The notes under the pieces were generated by a model that was not told the DNA's origin, ran no database searches, and saw nothing but the letters and a program-made list of their open reading frames with translations. Below are positions 5,920-6,244 of a stretch of DNA of 6,244 bases, piece by piece. Both the position numbers and the translations under genes were made by a program. Numbering within the stretch: the stretch's first letter is position 1; each line of letters starts with the position of its first letter. This DNA comes from an uncultured Alphaproteobacteria bacterium (GTDB lineage: Bacteria; Pseudomonadota; Alphaproteobacteria; RF32; CAG-239), in the NCBI GenBank assembly GCA_944391355.1, contig CALXTG010000166.1, positions 1 to 6,244 of the forward strand, given 5' to 3'.

Positions 5920-6244
5920 ATGATGGAAGGAAAGTACCGTCTTAATGCGCTGGCGGTGGTTTATAACCGCGAAGGCAAGGTTTTGGTTTGTGCCAGAAAT
6001 GACAGTTACGATCACCCGTGGCAATTTCCGCAAGGCGGGATTGACGAAGGCGAAACGCCCGAGGAAGCTGCCCGGCGCGAATTGTTTGAAGAGACATCAA
6101 TATCTTCTGTTGAGCTGACGGCGGCGCTCTCCGAAGCGCAATATTATGATTTTCCGCCGGAGATTCTGGAAAAATTTCGTAAAATGGGACGGTGGAATAT
6201 CGGACAGAAACAATATTCTTTTCTGTTTCGTTTTCTCGGCCGGG
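5920..6244 (+). CDS. rppH: RNA pyrophosphohydrolase, Nudix family (3' end outside window)
   Basis: The first 108 residues of a Nudix hydrolase are present, and the frame runs off the window. RppH removes pyrophosphate from 5'-triphosphorylated RNA and so starts 5'-end-dependent mRNA decay in the cytosol. In alphaproteobacteria related proteins (IalA) were also described as dinucleoside polyphosphate hydrolases. Evidence: R-x-N-A-L-A-V-V at the start, then the RppH-type W-Q-F-P-Q-G-G-I-D-E-G-E at 34-45. The Nudix box covers G39 to I61, with R53-E54 and E57-E58 intact as metal ligands. The usual Gly near the end of the box is S60 (E-E-T-S-I), a tolerated variant in this family as I recall it. 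The segment W-N-I-G-Q-K-Q-Y-S-F-L-F-R-F at 95-108 matches the RppH pattern G-Q-x-Q-x-W/Y. About 50 residues should follow beyond the window. It is the fifth gene of the run. Confidence 0.93.
   Translation, partial: MMEGKYRLNALAVVYNREGKVLVCARNDSYDHPWQFPQGGIDEGETPEEAARRELFEETSISSVELTAALSEAQYYDFPPEILEKFRKMGRWNIGQKQYSFLFRFLGR

Overview
The window looks like a piece of an alphaproteobacterial chromosome. It has mid-range GC in the genes and AT-rich gaps. It carries the gene order gpmI - envC - ctpA - divergent polysaccharide deacetylase family gene - rppH, which I recognise from many alphaproteobacteria. The flagellin tail at the left edge, with its Q-Q-L-A-V-N-S-L-S-L-A helix ending in L-K-L-F, also fits flagellins of that class. 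I cannot place it more finely from sequence alone. All genes are on the + strand.

Layout. Positions 1-312 are the 3' end of a flagellin gene. Positions 313-572 are the only sizeable gap. It holds a small terminator-like hairpin just after the flagellin stop, a strong 42-nt palindrome that resembles a dispersed repeat (341-382), a bulged hairpin with a T-tail (455-483), and a -10-like box (530-535) just ahead of gpmI. Positions 573-6244 are a tight run of five genes with gaps of 7, 32, 13 and 15 nt, probably one transcription unit: gpmI (glycolytic phosphoglycerate mutase, complete), envC-like (murein hydrolase activator, complete), ctpA (periplasmic S41 processing protease, complete), a membrane-anchored divergent polysaccharide deacetylase family protein (complete, TTG start), and rppH (RNA pyrophosphohydrolase, cut by the window end after 108 codons). 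A short AT-rich hairpin with a T-run sits between envC and ctpA and could attenuate transcription inside the operon.

How the genes relate. The middle three products all act at or beyond the inner membrane and concern the cell wall: a coiled-coil protein with a dead LytM domain that should activate an amidase, a C-terminal processing protease with an intact Ser-Lys-Gln centre, and a deacetylase-fold protein. They are flanked by two cytosolic housekeeping enzymes. The most notable observation is that the deacetylase-fold protein appears to lack the Asp and His residues that bind metal in its family. Two of the three envelope proteins would then be non-catalytic scaffolds or regulators around one active protease. 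I see no mobile element, CRISPR array, tRNA or rRNA, and no clear sign of an undescribed system. This is mostly a conserved housekeeping region.
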